DNA of 64,000 bases from Rhodococcus sovatensis (GTDB lineage: Bacteria > Actinomycetota > Actinomycetes > Mycobacteriales > Mycobacteriaceae), in assembly GCF_037327425.1 (NCBI RefSeq), contig NZ_CP147846.1, positions 62,001-126,000 of the forward strand, in the 5' to 3' direction. The notes beneath the pieces are model-generated. The model was not told the origin of the DNA. It ran no database searches and saw only the letters and a list, made by a program, of their open reading frames with translations. Shown here one piece after another: positions 1 to 8,870 of this stretch. The first letter of the stretch is position 1; each line of letters begins with the position of its first letter. A program made the position numbers and the translations under genes.

Positions 1-3000
1 AATGCGGTGGTGGTGACGACGGTGTCAGCGTCGAGTGCTTTGTGGTGGTGGGTGTGGAGGTCGATGGTGGTGATGACTGCGAGCGGGGCAGAGTCTTCGA
101 GGATGTGGGTGATGCGTTCGGTGGGGTAGTCGGGGTCGATGGGGACATAGGCTGCGCCCGCGCGTATCACCGCGATGAGTGCGCTGACGAGGTCGATACT
201 GCGTGGAAGCATGACCGCGACACGGTCGCCCCGACGCACGCCGAGTCCCGCTAGATGAGTGGCCCATGCCTGTGCTCGCGTATCGAGGTCGGCGTAGGAG
301 ATGGTGGTGCCGTCGTCGTCGGTGACGGCGACGGCGTGGGGTGTGTGGGTGGTTTGGGTGCGGATGAGTGTGTCGAGGGTGGTGTTCGGGTTCGGTTGTG
401 TGGGTCCGGTCGACCATCGTGCGAGTTGTGTGTGGTCGTGGTCGGTGAGGAGGGGGATGGCGGCGATTCGGGTGTGTGGTGCGGTGGCGAGGGTGCGGAG
501 GGCGGTGTCGAGGAGGGTGGTGAGGGTGGTGATGGTGTCGTGGGTGATGCGGTGGGGTTGGTAGGACAGTTCGATGGTGATGTGGGTGGGTGTGGGCAGG
601 ATGCCGAGGGTGAGGGGGTAGTGGGTGGAGTCGTGGATGTCGACTCCGGTGATGGTGAGGTCGTGGTGTGTGTCAGTGTCGTCGTCGATGGGGTAGTTCT
701 CGTAGACGAGGAGGGTGTCGAAGAGGGCAGGGAGGCCGGTGAGGTGGTGTAGGTCCGGTAGTGGGGTGTGGTGGTGGTCGAGGACGGTGGTGTTGTGGTG
801 GTGGATTTGGTCGAGGAGTTCGCCGGCGGTGGGGTTGTTGCCGAGGTGGGCTGGGGTGGGGATGGTGTTGAGGAACATGCCGACGGCGGTGTCGATGCCG
901 TCGATGTGGGCAGGTCGTCCGGAGACGGTGGTGCCGAAGGTGATGGTGGGTTGGCCGGTGATGGCGCCCAGGGTCAGTGCCCAGGCGGTGTGGATGACGC
1001 TGTTGAGGGTGGCGCTGTGGGTGCGGGCGAGTGTGGTGAGTTGTTCGGTGAGGGTGGTGTCGATGGTGTAGATGTGTTCGATCGGGTGCGCTGTGTCGGT
1101 GGTGGTTGTGCTGGTGGTGGCGATGAGGGTGGGTTCGGTGACCTCGGCGAGGGCGGTGGTCCAGGTGTCGAGTGAGGTGGTGTGGTCGTGGTGGGTGAGC
1201 CAGTTGAGGAAGGTCGGGTATGTGGGGTCGGGGTGTGCGGGGGTGGTGGGGTTGTTGTAGGCGCGGAGCAGTGTGGCGATCAGTGGCGGGGTGGACCAGC
1301 CGTCGGTGATGGCGTGGTGGATGGTCAGGATGAGGGTGTGGTGGTCTTTTGCGGTGGTCACTGCGGTGACACGCATCAACGGCGCTTCGTCGAGCGCCAT
1401 CGGGATGGCCCGGTTCCGTGCCACGGCTTTGTCCACGGCATCTGCCTCGCCGATGCCATTCACTGCGGTGAGTTCGATCGTCGCGTGCGTAGGAATGACG
1501 GCGACGTAGTCACCGTTCGAGGCCGGTGTGATCGCCGCTTTGAGGTTGGGATAGATCTCGGTCAACGTGCGCAGGGCTCTGTCGAGCCGTTCGTTGTCGA
1601 GCGTTCCGGTGACGTGGACCAGCGTGTGCGTGAGATACAGGTCCACGCTGGCGCTGTCACCAAGCATGGATTCGAAGACCATGCCGTGTTGCAGTGGCGT
1701 CAACGGTTGGACGTCGGTGATGTCGCCGTAGCGGTGTTCCCACGCGGCGAGGTCACCGTAGGTCATATCGCTGGCGGTGAAGTCCGCGAGGGAACGACGG
1801 ACGCGGCCGGCACCCACGCTGGTGGCGTAGGTGACGAGCGTCTGTAACGCGGTGGTCCACAACTGGACGAGTTCGTGAGCCTGCTCGCTCGTCAGAATAT
1901 TCTCGGCATAGGCGAAAGATCCATCGAACATGGGGTCGCCGTCGCTACCGGTGAGAACCGCGATGTTGACATCCACCACTGCTGCAGCGGGCATGTTTTT
2001 CGGCAGGTGTGCGCGAATTCCGGAGAACTCAGGCGAATTGGACCATGGTTTGGCGGCGCCGTTGCCTGCACTGAAGTTGCCGAGGTAGTTGAATCCGAGG
2101 TCGGGTGTGGTGGCGGGTAGGGCTGCGTCGGGGTCGAGGTGGGTGAGTATGCCGTAACCGATGCCGCGGTCGGGGATGCGCGCGAGTGTGTCTTTGATGC
2201 GTAGTACTGCGTCGGCGGCGAGGGTGGGGTCGGTGATGGTGGTGTGGGGGTCGAGGTCGGTGAGGTCGGCGAGGACTGGGTACCAGGTGGTGAACCAGCC
2301 GATCGAGCGTGAGAGGTCTGCCCCGGGGACGAGGGTTTCTTGGCGGCCGTGGCCTTCCATGCCGATGGTGATCGGGAGTGGTTCGAGGCCGTGGCGTGCG
2401 CGCCAGGCGCCGGTTGCGGCGGTCAGTGCGGTGAGCAGGATGTCTTCGACGCTCGCGGAGAGTGCGGTGGTGACGTCGTTCATCAGGGGCCCGGCCGGGA
2501 TTTTCACGTCGATGGTGGTGACGGTGGCCTGGGTGTCGCGCTCCGGGTCGATTCCAGTCCCGCCGAACAGCGGGACGACCGCGTTCACCACCGTGCTCCA
2601 GTGATCGAGTTGGTCGGTGACATCCTGCTCGGTCAGTGCGTGGGTCCAGGTGGTGATGGAGGTGCCGACCGATAGCAGGTCGGTGTCGGTGGTGCCGGTG
2701 TCGAGTTTCCAGGCGTGTGCGAGGTCGTCTTCGAGGATGCGCCAGGAGACTCCGTCGACGGCGAGGTGGTGGACGACCATGACGAGTCGGCCGGTGGTGT
2801 CACCGGGATCGGCGTCACCAGGATTGGCGTCACCAGGATTGGCGATGTCGGGATTGGCGATGTCGGGATTGGTGCACCACGTGGCGCGCCACAAAATCCC
2901 GTTCGTCGGATCGAGCTGCTCGGAGAGCCGCGTCGTTAGGGCAGTGACGTACGCAGGCCAGCGCGGTCCGGACCAGCCGTGGGTGAATTCGGCGGTGTCG

Positions 3001-6000
3001 AGTCGGGCGGTGACTTCGATCGGGGTGGCGGTGTCGGTGAAGTGTGGTGTGCCGGTGTCGTCGATATCGAGGCGGCCCTGCAGGGTCGGGTGGTGTCCGA
3101 TGACGCGGGTGAGGATTCGTTGGAGGGTGTCGGTGGTGAGGTCGGGTGGGGTGGTGAAGACGAAGGATTGGGTGAAGTGGTCGAAGCCGGGTCGGCTGTG
3201 GTGGTGGGCGGCGATCGGTAGTAGTGGTGCGGTGGTGACGGCGGTCGGGCCGGATTCGGTGTGGGTGCGGGTGTCGGCGATTTTTGCCAGGGCTTTGATG
3301 GTGCGGTGGGTGAATATTTCGGCGGCGGTGATGGTTATGGCGGCGCGGCGGGCTCTGGTGACGACTTGGATGGAGGAGATGGAGTCGCCGCCGAGGCGGA
3401 AGAAGTCGTCGTCGATCGATAGTTCGGTGTCGGTGGGGAGGTGCAGGATGTCGGTGAACACGGTGGCGAGGGTGGTTTCGGTGACCGTGGTGGGGTGTTG
3501 TCCGCCGGCCAGTGCCCCGGTGAGGTCGGGTGTGGGGAGGTTGCGGCGGTCGAGTTTGCCGTTGGGTGTGGTGGGGATGGTGTCGATGGGGACGAACACG
3601 GTGGGGACCATGTAGTCGGGTAGTCGGTCGGTGAGGAAGGCGCGTAGTTCGTCGGGATCGACGTCGGTGCCGGTGTGGTAGGCGGCGAGATATTTTCCGG
3701 TGCCGGCCGGGTGTTCGGCGGCGATGACGATGGCGGTCGATACGGCGGGGTGCTGTTCGAGGACGGTGCGGATCTCGTCGAGTTCGATGCGGAAGCCTCG
3801 GATCTTGACCTGATCGTCGGAGCGCCCGAGGTAGTCTAGGTGTCCGTCGTGGTTCCAGCGGACGAGATCGCCTGTGCGATAAAGGCGTTGACCCGAGCCG
3901 GTGGGGTCGGCGATGAAGCGGGTGGCGGTGAGGTCGGGTCGGGCGATGTAGCCGTCGGCGAGTTGGGTGCCGCCGAGGTAGAGCTCACCGGTGACCCCGA
4001 CCGGAACCGGCCTGAGCCACGAATCCAACACCCGCACGTGCGTGTTCGCGACCGGTGTGCCGATGGGCACGGTCACCGCATCGGCGAGGGAGTCTGCGTG
4101 GACGGGTTCTGCGGTGACGTCGACGGCGGCTTCGGTGGGGCCGTAGAGGTTGTGCAGGTCGGCACCAGCGAAGAGTCGGTCGGCGGCGGCGGCGTTGGGG
4201 GCGGGGAGGGCTTCGCCGGAGAAGAACACCCGCCGCAGCGATGCCAGCCGGTCGGGGTCGGGGGCGGAGGTGAGGAATGCGCCGAGCATGGCGGGGACGA
4301 AGTGCAGGACGGTGATCTGGTGGCGGTCGATGATGTCGGCGAGATACGAGGGGTCTTTGTGGCCGCCGTCTGTGGCTATGACGAGGGTGGCGCCGACGAC
4401 GGCGGGGAGGAAGAATTCCCAGACGGAGACGTCGAAGACGGCGGGGGTTTTCTGCAGGATCCGATCACCGGCGCTGATTCGGTAATCGGTGGCCATCCAG
4501 GTGAGGCGGTTGATGATCGCTCGGTGGGAGATGGTGACGCCTTTGGGGCGTCCGGTGGTGCCGGAGGTGAAGATGACATACGCCGTGTCGGCGGGGGTGA
4601 GGGTTCGTGTCAGGACCGGCGGGGTGGCCTCGCCTCGTGTCAGGCGTGCCGATACCGCGGGGTCGTCGAGGAAAGTGCGGGTGATCACCACAGTGGGGGT
4701 TGCATCGTCGAGGATGTGCCCGATTCGCTCATCCGGATATTCCGGATCCACAGGCACATACGCTGCCCCGACTCGGATGACCGCGAACAACGCGGTCACC
4801 AAGTCGACACTGCGGGGTAGGACGACCGCGACCCGGTCCCCTATGTGTACTCCGTGCTCGAGCAGGACATGCGCGAGCGCGTTGACCCGCGCGTCGAATT
4901 CGGTGTACGTCCACTCGGTTCCGGTGTCGTCGATGACCGCGACCGCATCCGCGGACACCGCCACTTGACGTCGAATCACCGCATCGACCGTCGAATCCGC
5001 CACCGACACAACCGGACCGGCCGAGAACGAGACATCAGCGTCGACCACCCTCACCGACGCGATCCGACTCTCTGGAACGGCAGCGAGCCGACCCAGGAAC
5101 CGCACGAATCCATTCGCTGTGTCGATCACTCCGGAAGCCGCCACTGCAGGATCGCTCGTAGCCACGTCCAATAGGAATCCGTGGACCGAATCGCGATACG
5201 CCATGAGGTCGAGGAAGCCGACCGGTCCGCTGGCGATCGTTTCTTGGCGCCCACGGATCGGACCGAAGGACTGGTTGTAGTCGAACGCCTTGATATTCAA
5301 CTGTGGGATCGCCTGGTAGTCGTCGGGCCCGTTCGGCCACATGCGCGCCAGTTTCTCCCCGGCCACGGTGTGACGCGCAGCGGTTCGCACTTCACTGCTC
5401 ACCTGCTGCAAGAGTTCGCGCACGGTTGCCGACGGGCTCGGACGGAAGGCCACCGGGGCTGCTCCGACGAGCATCGCCGGAGTTGTCAGAGCGGGCCGCC
5501 CGGACCGGTTCATCTGCGGCAATCGCACGGCGAACGCATCTCGGCCGACGAGGGCTGCGGTGTAGAGGCCCCAGCCCAGGGCGACGACATCGGACCACGT
5601 CGCGCGGGCAGTACGAGCCAACTGGTCGATCGACTCGGCCACGGTGGCCGAGATCGTGACGTGCGTTCGAGCGTCGGTGAGGAAGAACTGTCGGGACGCG
5701 TCGAAGGTGATCGGAGTGATGTCGTCGACGGCTTCGAATCGTTGCAACCAGTGGTCGTCGACGTTCGCGGCGCCCGCTTCTGCGAGTTCGGAGTACGCCC
5801 CGAACCATCGCGGCGGGATCGGCTCGTTGTCGACGAGTGCGGTGTACACCTCGGCGACGCGGCGGGTCACCAATCCGAGGCCGTAGGCGTCCAGGAACAG
5901 GTGATGGGTGGCGAACTCCCACGCCCAGCCTTCCGCTCGGCGGTGGATCACCGACATCGATTCGAACCGGTCGTCGCCTGCGCCGAATTCGTGGCACCTC

Positions 6001-6302
6001 GTCCACGCTCCGGTCCGGATCCGGGTGTCCGGCTGGGCGACGCCGACCACTGTCGTCGTGCCGACTGCCCCGCTCGTCCGGTGCAACACCGGTAGTCCGT
6101 CGGCATCCTCGACGGGGCGAAGGCCGAGGACGTCTGCTTCGGATATCGCGACGTCGATCGCACGCTCCAAGAGCGGGGTGTCGATGTCGCCGTCCAGCCA
6201 GATCAGTTGCGAGATTCGAAAGGCGTCGGCACCCGGTGTGACCTGCTCTGCAGTCCAAACGCCCAACTGCGCGGACGTCAGCGGAAGACGAACCTCGATC
6301 AC
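1..6302 (-). CDS. Non-ribosomal peptide synthetase, partial (C-A[Ser]-T-E-C-A...)
   Basis: Siderophore NRPS whose 3' end lies beyond the window start; 2,100 codons are visible. The start is GTG at 6302-6300 with AAGGAG six bases upstream. Domains: condensation (about 1-440, HHLFLDAYG at 133), adenylation (about 450-920), carrier (GGDSI, Ser974), epimerisation (about 1010-1460, HHLAVDGVSW at 1178), a second condensation domain (about 1525-1950, HHAITDGWS at 1662), and the first part of a second adenylation domain. The pocket residues of the first A domain read DVWHFSLVDK by motif alignment, the known serine code, so this module should deliver D-Ser. The N-terminal C domain has no partner in cis and must take an acyl or aryl donor from another carrier, such as the free-standing carrier at 24006. 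Five 15-bp repeats sit inside the E domain. An iron box lies just upstream. NRPS identity is certain; substrate is inference. Confidence 0.95.
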   Translation of the reverse strand, partial: MIEVRLPLTSAQLGVWTAEQVTPGADAFRISQLIWLDGDIDTPLLERAIDVAISEADVLGLRPVEDADGLPVLHRTSGAVGTTTVVGVAQPDTRIRTGAWTRCHEFGAGDDRFESMSVIHRRAEGWAWEFATHHLFLDAYGLGLVTRRVAEVYTALVDNEPIPPRWFGAYSELAEAGAANVDDHWLQRFEAVDDITPITFDASRQFFLTDARTHVTISATVAESIDQLARTARATWSDVVALGWGLYTAALVGRDAFAVRLPQMNRSGRPALTTPAMLVGAAPVAFRPSPSATVRELLQQVSSEVRTAARHTVAGEKLARMWPNGPDDYQAIPQLNIKAFDYNQSFGPIRGRQETIASGPVGFLDLMAYRDSVHGFLLDVATSDPAVAASGVIDTANGFVRFLGRLAAVPESRIASVRVVDADVSFSAGPVVSVADSTVDAVIRRQVAVSADAVAVIDDTGTEWTYTEFDARVNALAHVLLEHGVHIGDRVAVVLPRSVDLVTALFAVIRVGAAYVPVDPEYPDERIGHILDDATPTVVITRTFLDDPAVSARLTRGEATPPVLTRTLTPADTAYVIFTSGTTGRPKGVTISHRAIINRLTWMATDYRISAGDRILQKTPAVFDVSVWEFFLPAVVGATLVIATDGGHKDPSYLADIIDRHQITVLHFVPAMLGAFLTSAPDPDRLASLRRVFFSGEALPAPNAAAADRLFAGADLHNLYGPTEAAVDVTAEPVHADSLADAVTVPIGTPVANTHVRVLDSWLRPVPVGVTGELYLGGTQLADGYIARPDLTATRFIADPTGSGQRLYRTGDLVRWNHDGHLDYLGRSDDQVKIRGFRIELDEIRTVLEQHPAVSTAIVIAAEHPAGTGKYLAAYHTGTDVDPDELRAFLTDRLPDYMVPTVFVPIDTIPTTPNGKLDRRNLPTPDLTGALAGGQHPTTVTETTLATVFTDILHLPTDTELSIDDDFFRLGGDSISSIQVVTRARRAAITITAAEIFTHRTIKALAKIADTRTHTESGPTAVTTAPLLPIAAHHHSRPGFDHFTQSFVFTTPPDLTTDTLQRILTRVIGHHPTLQGRLDIDDTGTPHFTDTATPIEVTARLDTAEFTHGWSGPRWPAYVTALTTRLSEQLDPTNGILWRATWCTNPDIANPDIANPGDANPGDADPGDTTGRLVMVVHHLAVDGVSWRILEDDLAHAWKLDTGTTDTDLLSVGTSITTWTHALTEQDVTDQLDHWSTVVNAVVPLFGGTGIDPERDTQATVTTIDVKIPAGPLMNDVTTALSASVEDILLTALTAATGAWRARHGLEPLPITIGMEGHGRQETLVPGADLSRSIGWFTTWYPVLADLTDLDPHTTITDPTLAADAVLRIKDTLARIPDRGIGYGILTHLDPDAALPATTPDLGFNYLGNFSAGNGAAKPWSNSPEFSGIRAHLPKNMPAAAVVDVNIAVLTGSDGDPMFDGSFAYAENILTSEQAHELVQLWTTALQTLVTYATSVGAGRVRRSLADFTASDMTYGDLAAWEHRYGDITDVQPLTPLQHGMVFESMLGDSASVDLYLTHTLVHVTGTLDNERLDRALRTLTEIYPNLKAAITPASNGDYVAVIPTHATIELTAVNGIGEADAVDKAVARNRAIPMALDEAPLMRVTAVTTAKDHHTLILTIHHAITDGWSTPPLIATLLRAYNNPTTPAHPDPTYPTFLNWLTHHDHTTSLDTWTTALAEVTEPTLIATTSTTTTDTAHPIEHIYTIDTTLTEQLTTLARTHSATLNSVIHTAWALTLGAITGQPTITFGTTVSGRPAHIDGIDTAVGMFLNTIPTPAHLGNNPTAGELLDQIHHHNTTVLDHHHTPLPDLHHLTGLPALFDTLLVYENYPIDDDTDTHHDLTITGVDIHDSTHYPLTLGILPTPTHITIELSYQPHRITHDTITTLTTLLDTALRTLATAPHTRIAAIPLLTDHDHTQLARWSTGPTQPNPNTTLDTLIRTQTTHTPHAVAVTDDDGTTISYADLDTRAQAWATHLAGLGVRRGDRVAVMLPRSIDLVSALIAVIRAGAAYVPIDPDYPTERITHILEDSAPLAVITTIDLHTHHHKALDADTVVTTTA
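2796..2870 (-). repeat. Five in-frame 15-bp tandem repeats inside the E domain
   Basis: Five consecutive 15-bp units encode, in reading order, NPDIA, NPDIA, NPGDA, NPGDA and DPGDT (residues 1145-1169). They lie just ahead of the HHxxxDG catalytic motif of the epimerisation domain. The repeat keeps the frame and probably forms a surface loop. Confidence 0.95.
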
Positions 6303-6323
6303 ACCGAACTCCTTCACTAGGAA

Positions 6324-6342
6324 AATGCTTAGCCTAACCTAA
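6324..6342 (-). promoter_or_regulatory. IdeR/DmdR iron box upstream of the leftward NRPS
   Basis: The reverse strand reads TTAGGTTAGGCTAAGCATT, matching 15 of 19 positions of the actinobacterial iron box TTAGGTTAGGCTAACCTAA, with the left half perfect. It sits 22 bp before the NRPS start and downstream of the ABC ATPase gene, so the NRPS probably has its own Fe-repressed promoter. Confidence 0.85.
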
Positions 6343-6382
6343 CACTAGTGTTGGAGCCATTGTGAGGAGGAGCTGTGGGCAG

Positions 6383-7228
6383 TTACTTGCGCTGCCGGCC
6401 CAGCGGTGTGACCGCCGGCGTGCCTGTGATCGGGTCGGGCTGGACGACGCACTCGAGTCCGAAGACCTCGTGCACGAGTTCGGCGGTGACGATTTCCGAC
6501 GGCGCGCCCTCGGCAACGATGGCGCCGTCCTTCATCGCGATGAGGTGGGTTCCGTACCGGGCCGCATGGTTGAGGTCGTGCAGTACCGCGACGAGCGTCC
6601 GGCCGAGGTGATTCAGGTCCGTGAACAGCTCGAGAAGTTCGATCTGGTGGGCGATGTCGAGGAAGGTGGTCGGCTCGTCGAGCAGCATGATCTCGGTCTC
6701 TTGCGCCAAAGCCATTGCCACCCAGACGCGTTGGCGCTGTCCGCCGGACAGTTCGTCGACCAATCGTCCGGACAGTTCGGTGATTCCCGTTGCATCCATC
6801 GCCGTCAGCACTGCCGACTCGTCGGATGCGGTCCATTGCCGAATGAGCTTCTGATGTGGGAACCGGCCGCGGGCAACCAGATCGGCGACGGTGATCCCGT
6901 CCGGTGCGATAGCGCTTTGCGGCAACAGGCCGATGCGGCGGGCGACTTCCTTGGTCTGATAAGTACGAATGTCCACCCCGTCGAGAATCACCTGCCCGTA
7001 GTTCGGCTTGATGAGCCGAGACAGAGCACGCAGCAGTGTCGACTTGCCGCAGGCGTTCGGTCCGACGATGACGGTGAACGACTGGTCGGGAATCGACACG
7101 CTCAGTTGCTCGGAGATAACTCGTCGGTCGTAACCGATCGTGGCGGAATCGACGCTGAGTCGGTCAGTGGAAACCGGTGTGGGGGCGAGACCAGACGAGG
7201 TGGAGCGACCGTCTTGGTGGATGGTCAT
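6383..7228 (-). CDS. Ferric-siderophore ABC transporter ATP-binding protein (FecE/FepC type)
   Basis: Cytoplasmic ATPase that powers import of an iron-siderophore complex. The 281-residue protein carries Walker A GPNACGKST, signature LSGGQRQRV, Walker B IMLLDEPT and the H-loop in VLHDLNH, all canonical for FecE/FepC/FhuC proteins. The ATG at 7228 (MTIHQDG...) is chosen over an in-frame TTG 60 bp further upstream, although its ribosome site is weak. It is transcribed away from mbtH, the binding protein and the two permeases, which supply the other parts of the importer, and it lies 80 bp upstream of the leftward NRPS. An iron box lies in the shared divergent promoter region. Confidence 0.93.
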   Translation of the reverse strand: MTIHQDGRSTSSGLAPTPVSTDRLSVDSATIGYDRRVISEQLSVSIPDQSFTVIVGPNACGKSTLLRALSRLIKPNYGQVILDGVDIRTYQTKEVARRIGLLPQSAIAPDGITVADLVARGRFPHQKLIRQWTASDESAVLTAMDATGITELSGRLVDELSGGQRQRVWVAMALAQETEIMLLDEPTTFLDIAHQIELLELFTDLNHLGRTLVAVLHDLNHAARYGTHLIAMKDGAIVAEGAPSEIVTAELVHEVFGLECVVQPDPITGTPAVTPLGRQRK

Positions 7229-7315
7229 TTTCGGCAATCGTCTGGTCTTTCTATCTGAGCCCGGTGGCCTCACGCTTGGATCCGGCAATCGCGGACCCGG
7301 GCGACCGTGTGGTGC

Positions 7316-7334
7316 TGAAGATAGCCTAGCCTTA
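7316..7334. promoter_or_regulatory. Iron box in divergent ABC ATPase / mbtH promoter region
   Basis: The reverse strand TAAGGCTAGGCTATCTTCA matches 14 of 19 iron-box positions with an intact TAGGCTA core. It lies between the divergent starts at 7228 and 7447, so it may control both directions. Confidence 0.7.
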
Positions 7335-7446
7335 ACTCGCTTTCGTTGCTACTCTCCTGTGCGATATGTCCGCTGCGCGAGCAACCTGTCGGACAATCCG
7401 TATCGCTGTACCGAGTAGCTGCAGGCGACCAACCGAAGGAGAAGAG

Positions 7447-7698
7447 TTGGCGAACAACCCGTTCGACGACGACGAGGGCCGCTTCTTCGCGCTCGTCAAC
7501 CATGAAGAGCAGTACTCGCTGTGGCCCACCTTCAAGCCGGTCCCAGGTGGATGGGCGATCGTTTTCGGAGCCCCGGACGGTGCGCCGCGCGCCGCAGTGC
7601 TCGAGTGGATCGAACAGCAGTGGACCGACCTGCGACCCAAGTCGCTCCGTGACGTGATCGCGCAGCGCGAGTCCGTCGCGGATTCTGCGACCGTCTGA
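7447..7698 (+). CDS. mbtH: MbtH family NRPS chaperone
   Basis: Small activator that binds NRPS adenylation domains and supports their folding and activity. The 83-residue protein shows the family signature: NHEEQYSLWP near the N-terminus, then PGGW, then WTDLRPKSL. The TTG at 7447 is chosen because AAGGAG lies five bases before it and the protein then begins ANNPFDDDEG, as family members do; a longer in-frame ATG at 7366 would overlap the promoter region. It is the first gene of the rightward transport genes and would serve both NRPSs. Confidence 0.95.
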   Translation: MANNPFDDDEGRFFALVNHEEQYSLWPTFKPVPGGWAIVFGAPDGAPRAAVLEWIEQQWTDLRPKSLRDVIAQRESVADSATV

Positions 7699-7735
7699 CC
7701 GACCCGAAACCTTAGAAGTAAACGAGAGGAATTCA

Positions 7736-8791
7736 ATGAAACCGCTTTCCGCGCGAAGTCGCGCGACAGCACTACTTGCCGGCCTGGTCAGTGTCGGCTT
7801 GGCGCTCACGGGTTGCGCGAGCGACTCGTCCGACGGTGCCACGAACGGTGCGTCGAGCGACAGTGCGTCGAGCACCGGTGCGTTCCCGGTCACGGTCGAC
7901 GCCGCCTACGGTGACGTGACCGTTGAGAAGAAGCCTGAGCGGATCGTCGCTATGGGAGTGGACTGGATCGGGTTGTTGGACATCCTCGACGAGAAGCCCA
8001 TCGCGGTTTCGGGTGAAGAGTCCGACCTCGACGACTACCCGTGGTTGCAGGGCCTCTACGACGGCGAGTTCAACGCGGACCTATTCACTGCGGAATACAC
8101 GGACTCGCCCGAGGCGATCGCGGCGCTCGAGCCGGACCTGATTCTGACGAGTGTATGGGGCGTCGACGAGCAGCTCTACGAGCGGCTTTCTTCCATCGCG
8201 CCAACCTATGTCGGTCTGGAGACGACGGACGAAGGTGGCGACACCAGCTGGCAGGACAACCTGACCTCTCTTGCGGCGCTCACCGGGCATGACGAGAAGA
8301 TCGTCGAAGAGACCGAAGCCAAGTACGACGCCGCGCTGTCGGAGGCCGCAGCGAAGCTGCCCGGCCTGCAGGGCAAGACTTTTCAGCTGGGTGTGCTCGA
8401 TGGCGAGGATCAGCAGCTTCAGCTCACCGAATATGCGAACGAGCCCATCGAGGCCTTGGGCTTGACACCCGGAGACGGGCAGCCGACAGGCGAGGGCGAC
8501 AGTATCGGGGCGAACGCGCCCAAGTACTCGCTGGAGAACATCGACAAGTTCTCCGCTGACGTCGTATTCATTGTCACTCACGAGTCTGCTGACCCGGAAA
8601 ACAAGTTCAGGACGGCGTTCGAAGCCGATCCCCGCGTTCCCGAGCTTGCCGCCGCGAAGAACGGGACGCTCGTCTACCTCTACGGACCGCAGTGGCTCGC
8701 GGTGAATCCGCCGACTCCGTCGAGCGTCCAGTGGTGGCTCGACGAAGTTGTTCCGCAATTGGAGGCATCGGCGCTCAACACGGGCGCCTAG
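7736..8791 (+). CDS. Iron-siderophore substrate-binding lipoprotein (FecB/FepB type)
   Basis: Extracytoplasmic lipid-anchored receptor that hands the ferric siderophore to the permeases. The 351-residue precursor has a basic N-terminus, a hydrophobic segment and the lipobox LTGC, so the mature protein starts at that Cys. A Ser/Thr/Ala/Gly-rich linker follows, then a typical periplasmic binding domain opening with the conserved PERIVAMG stretch. The start ATG has GAGAGGA nearby. It lies 37 bp after mbtH and 79 bp before the permease pair, with a strong hairpin in that gap. Confidence 0.92.
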   Translation: MKPLSARSRATALLAGLVSVGLALTGCASDSSDGATNGASSDSASSTGAFPVTVDAAYGDVTVEKKPERIVAMGVDWIGLLDILDEKPIAVSGEESDLDDYPWLQGLYDGEFNADLFTAEYTDSPEAIAALEPDLILTSVWGVDEQLYERLSSIAPTYVGLETTDEGGDTSWQDNLTSLAALTGHDEKIVEETEAKYDAALSEAAAKLPGLQGKTFQLGVLDGEDQQLQLTEYANEPIEALGLTPGDGQPTGEGDSIGANAPKYSLENIDKFSADVVFIVTHESADPENKFRTAFEADPRVPELAAAKNGTLVYLYGPQWLAVNPPTPSSVQWWLDEVVPQLEASALNTGA

Positions 8792-8807
8792 GCCAGACCC
8801 GTCTTTG

Positions 8808-8842
8808 ATCCAGCCGCCTCGTAGAAGACGAGGCGGCTGGAT
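8808..8842 (+). other. Intra-operon hairpin between binding protein and permeases
   Basis: A perfect 15-bp stem (ATCCAGCCGCCTCGT paired with its complement) with a five-base loop lies between the binding-protein stop and the permease start. No T-tract follows, so it is more likely an mRNA-stabilising or attenuating hairpin that lets the binding protein be made in excess over the permeases. The structure is seen; the role is inference. Confidence 0.6.
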
Positions 8843-8870
8843 GTGCGTCCACCGTCAGGAGAGAAGCCGA

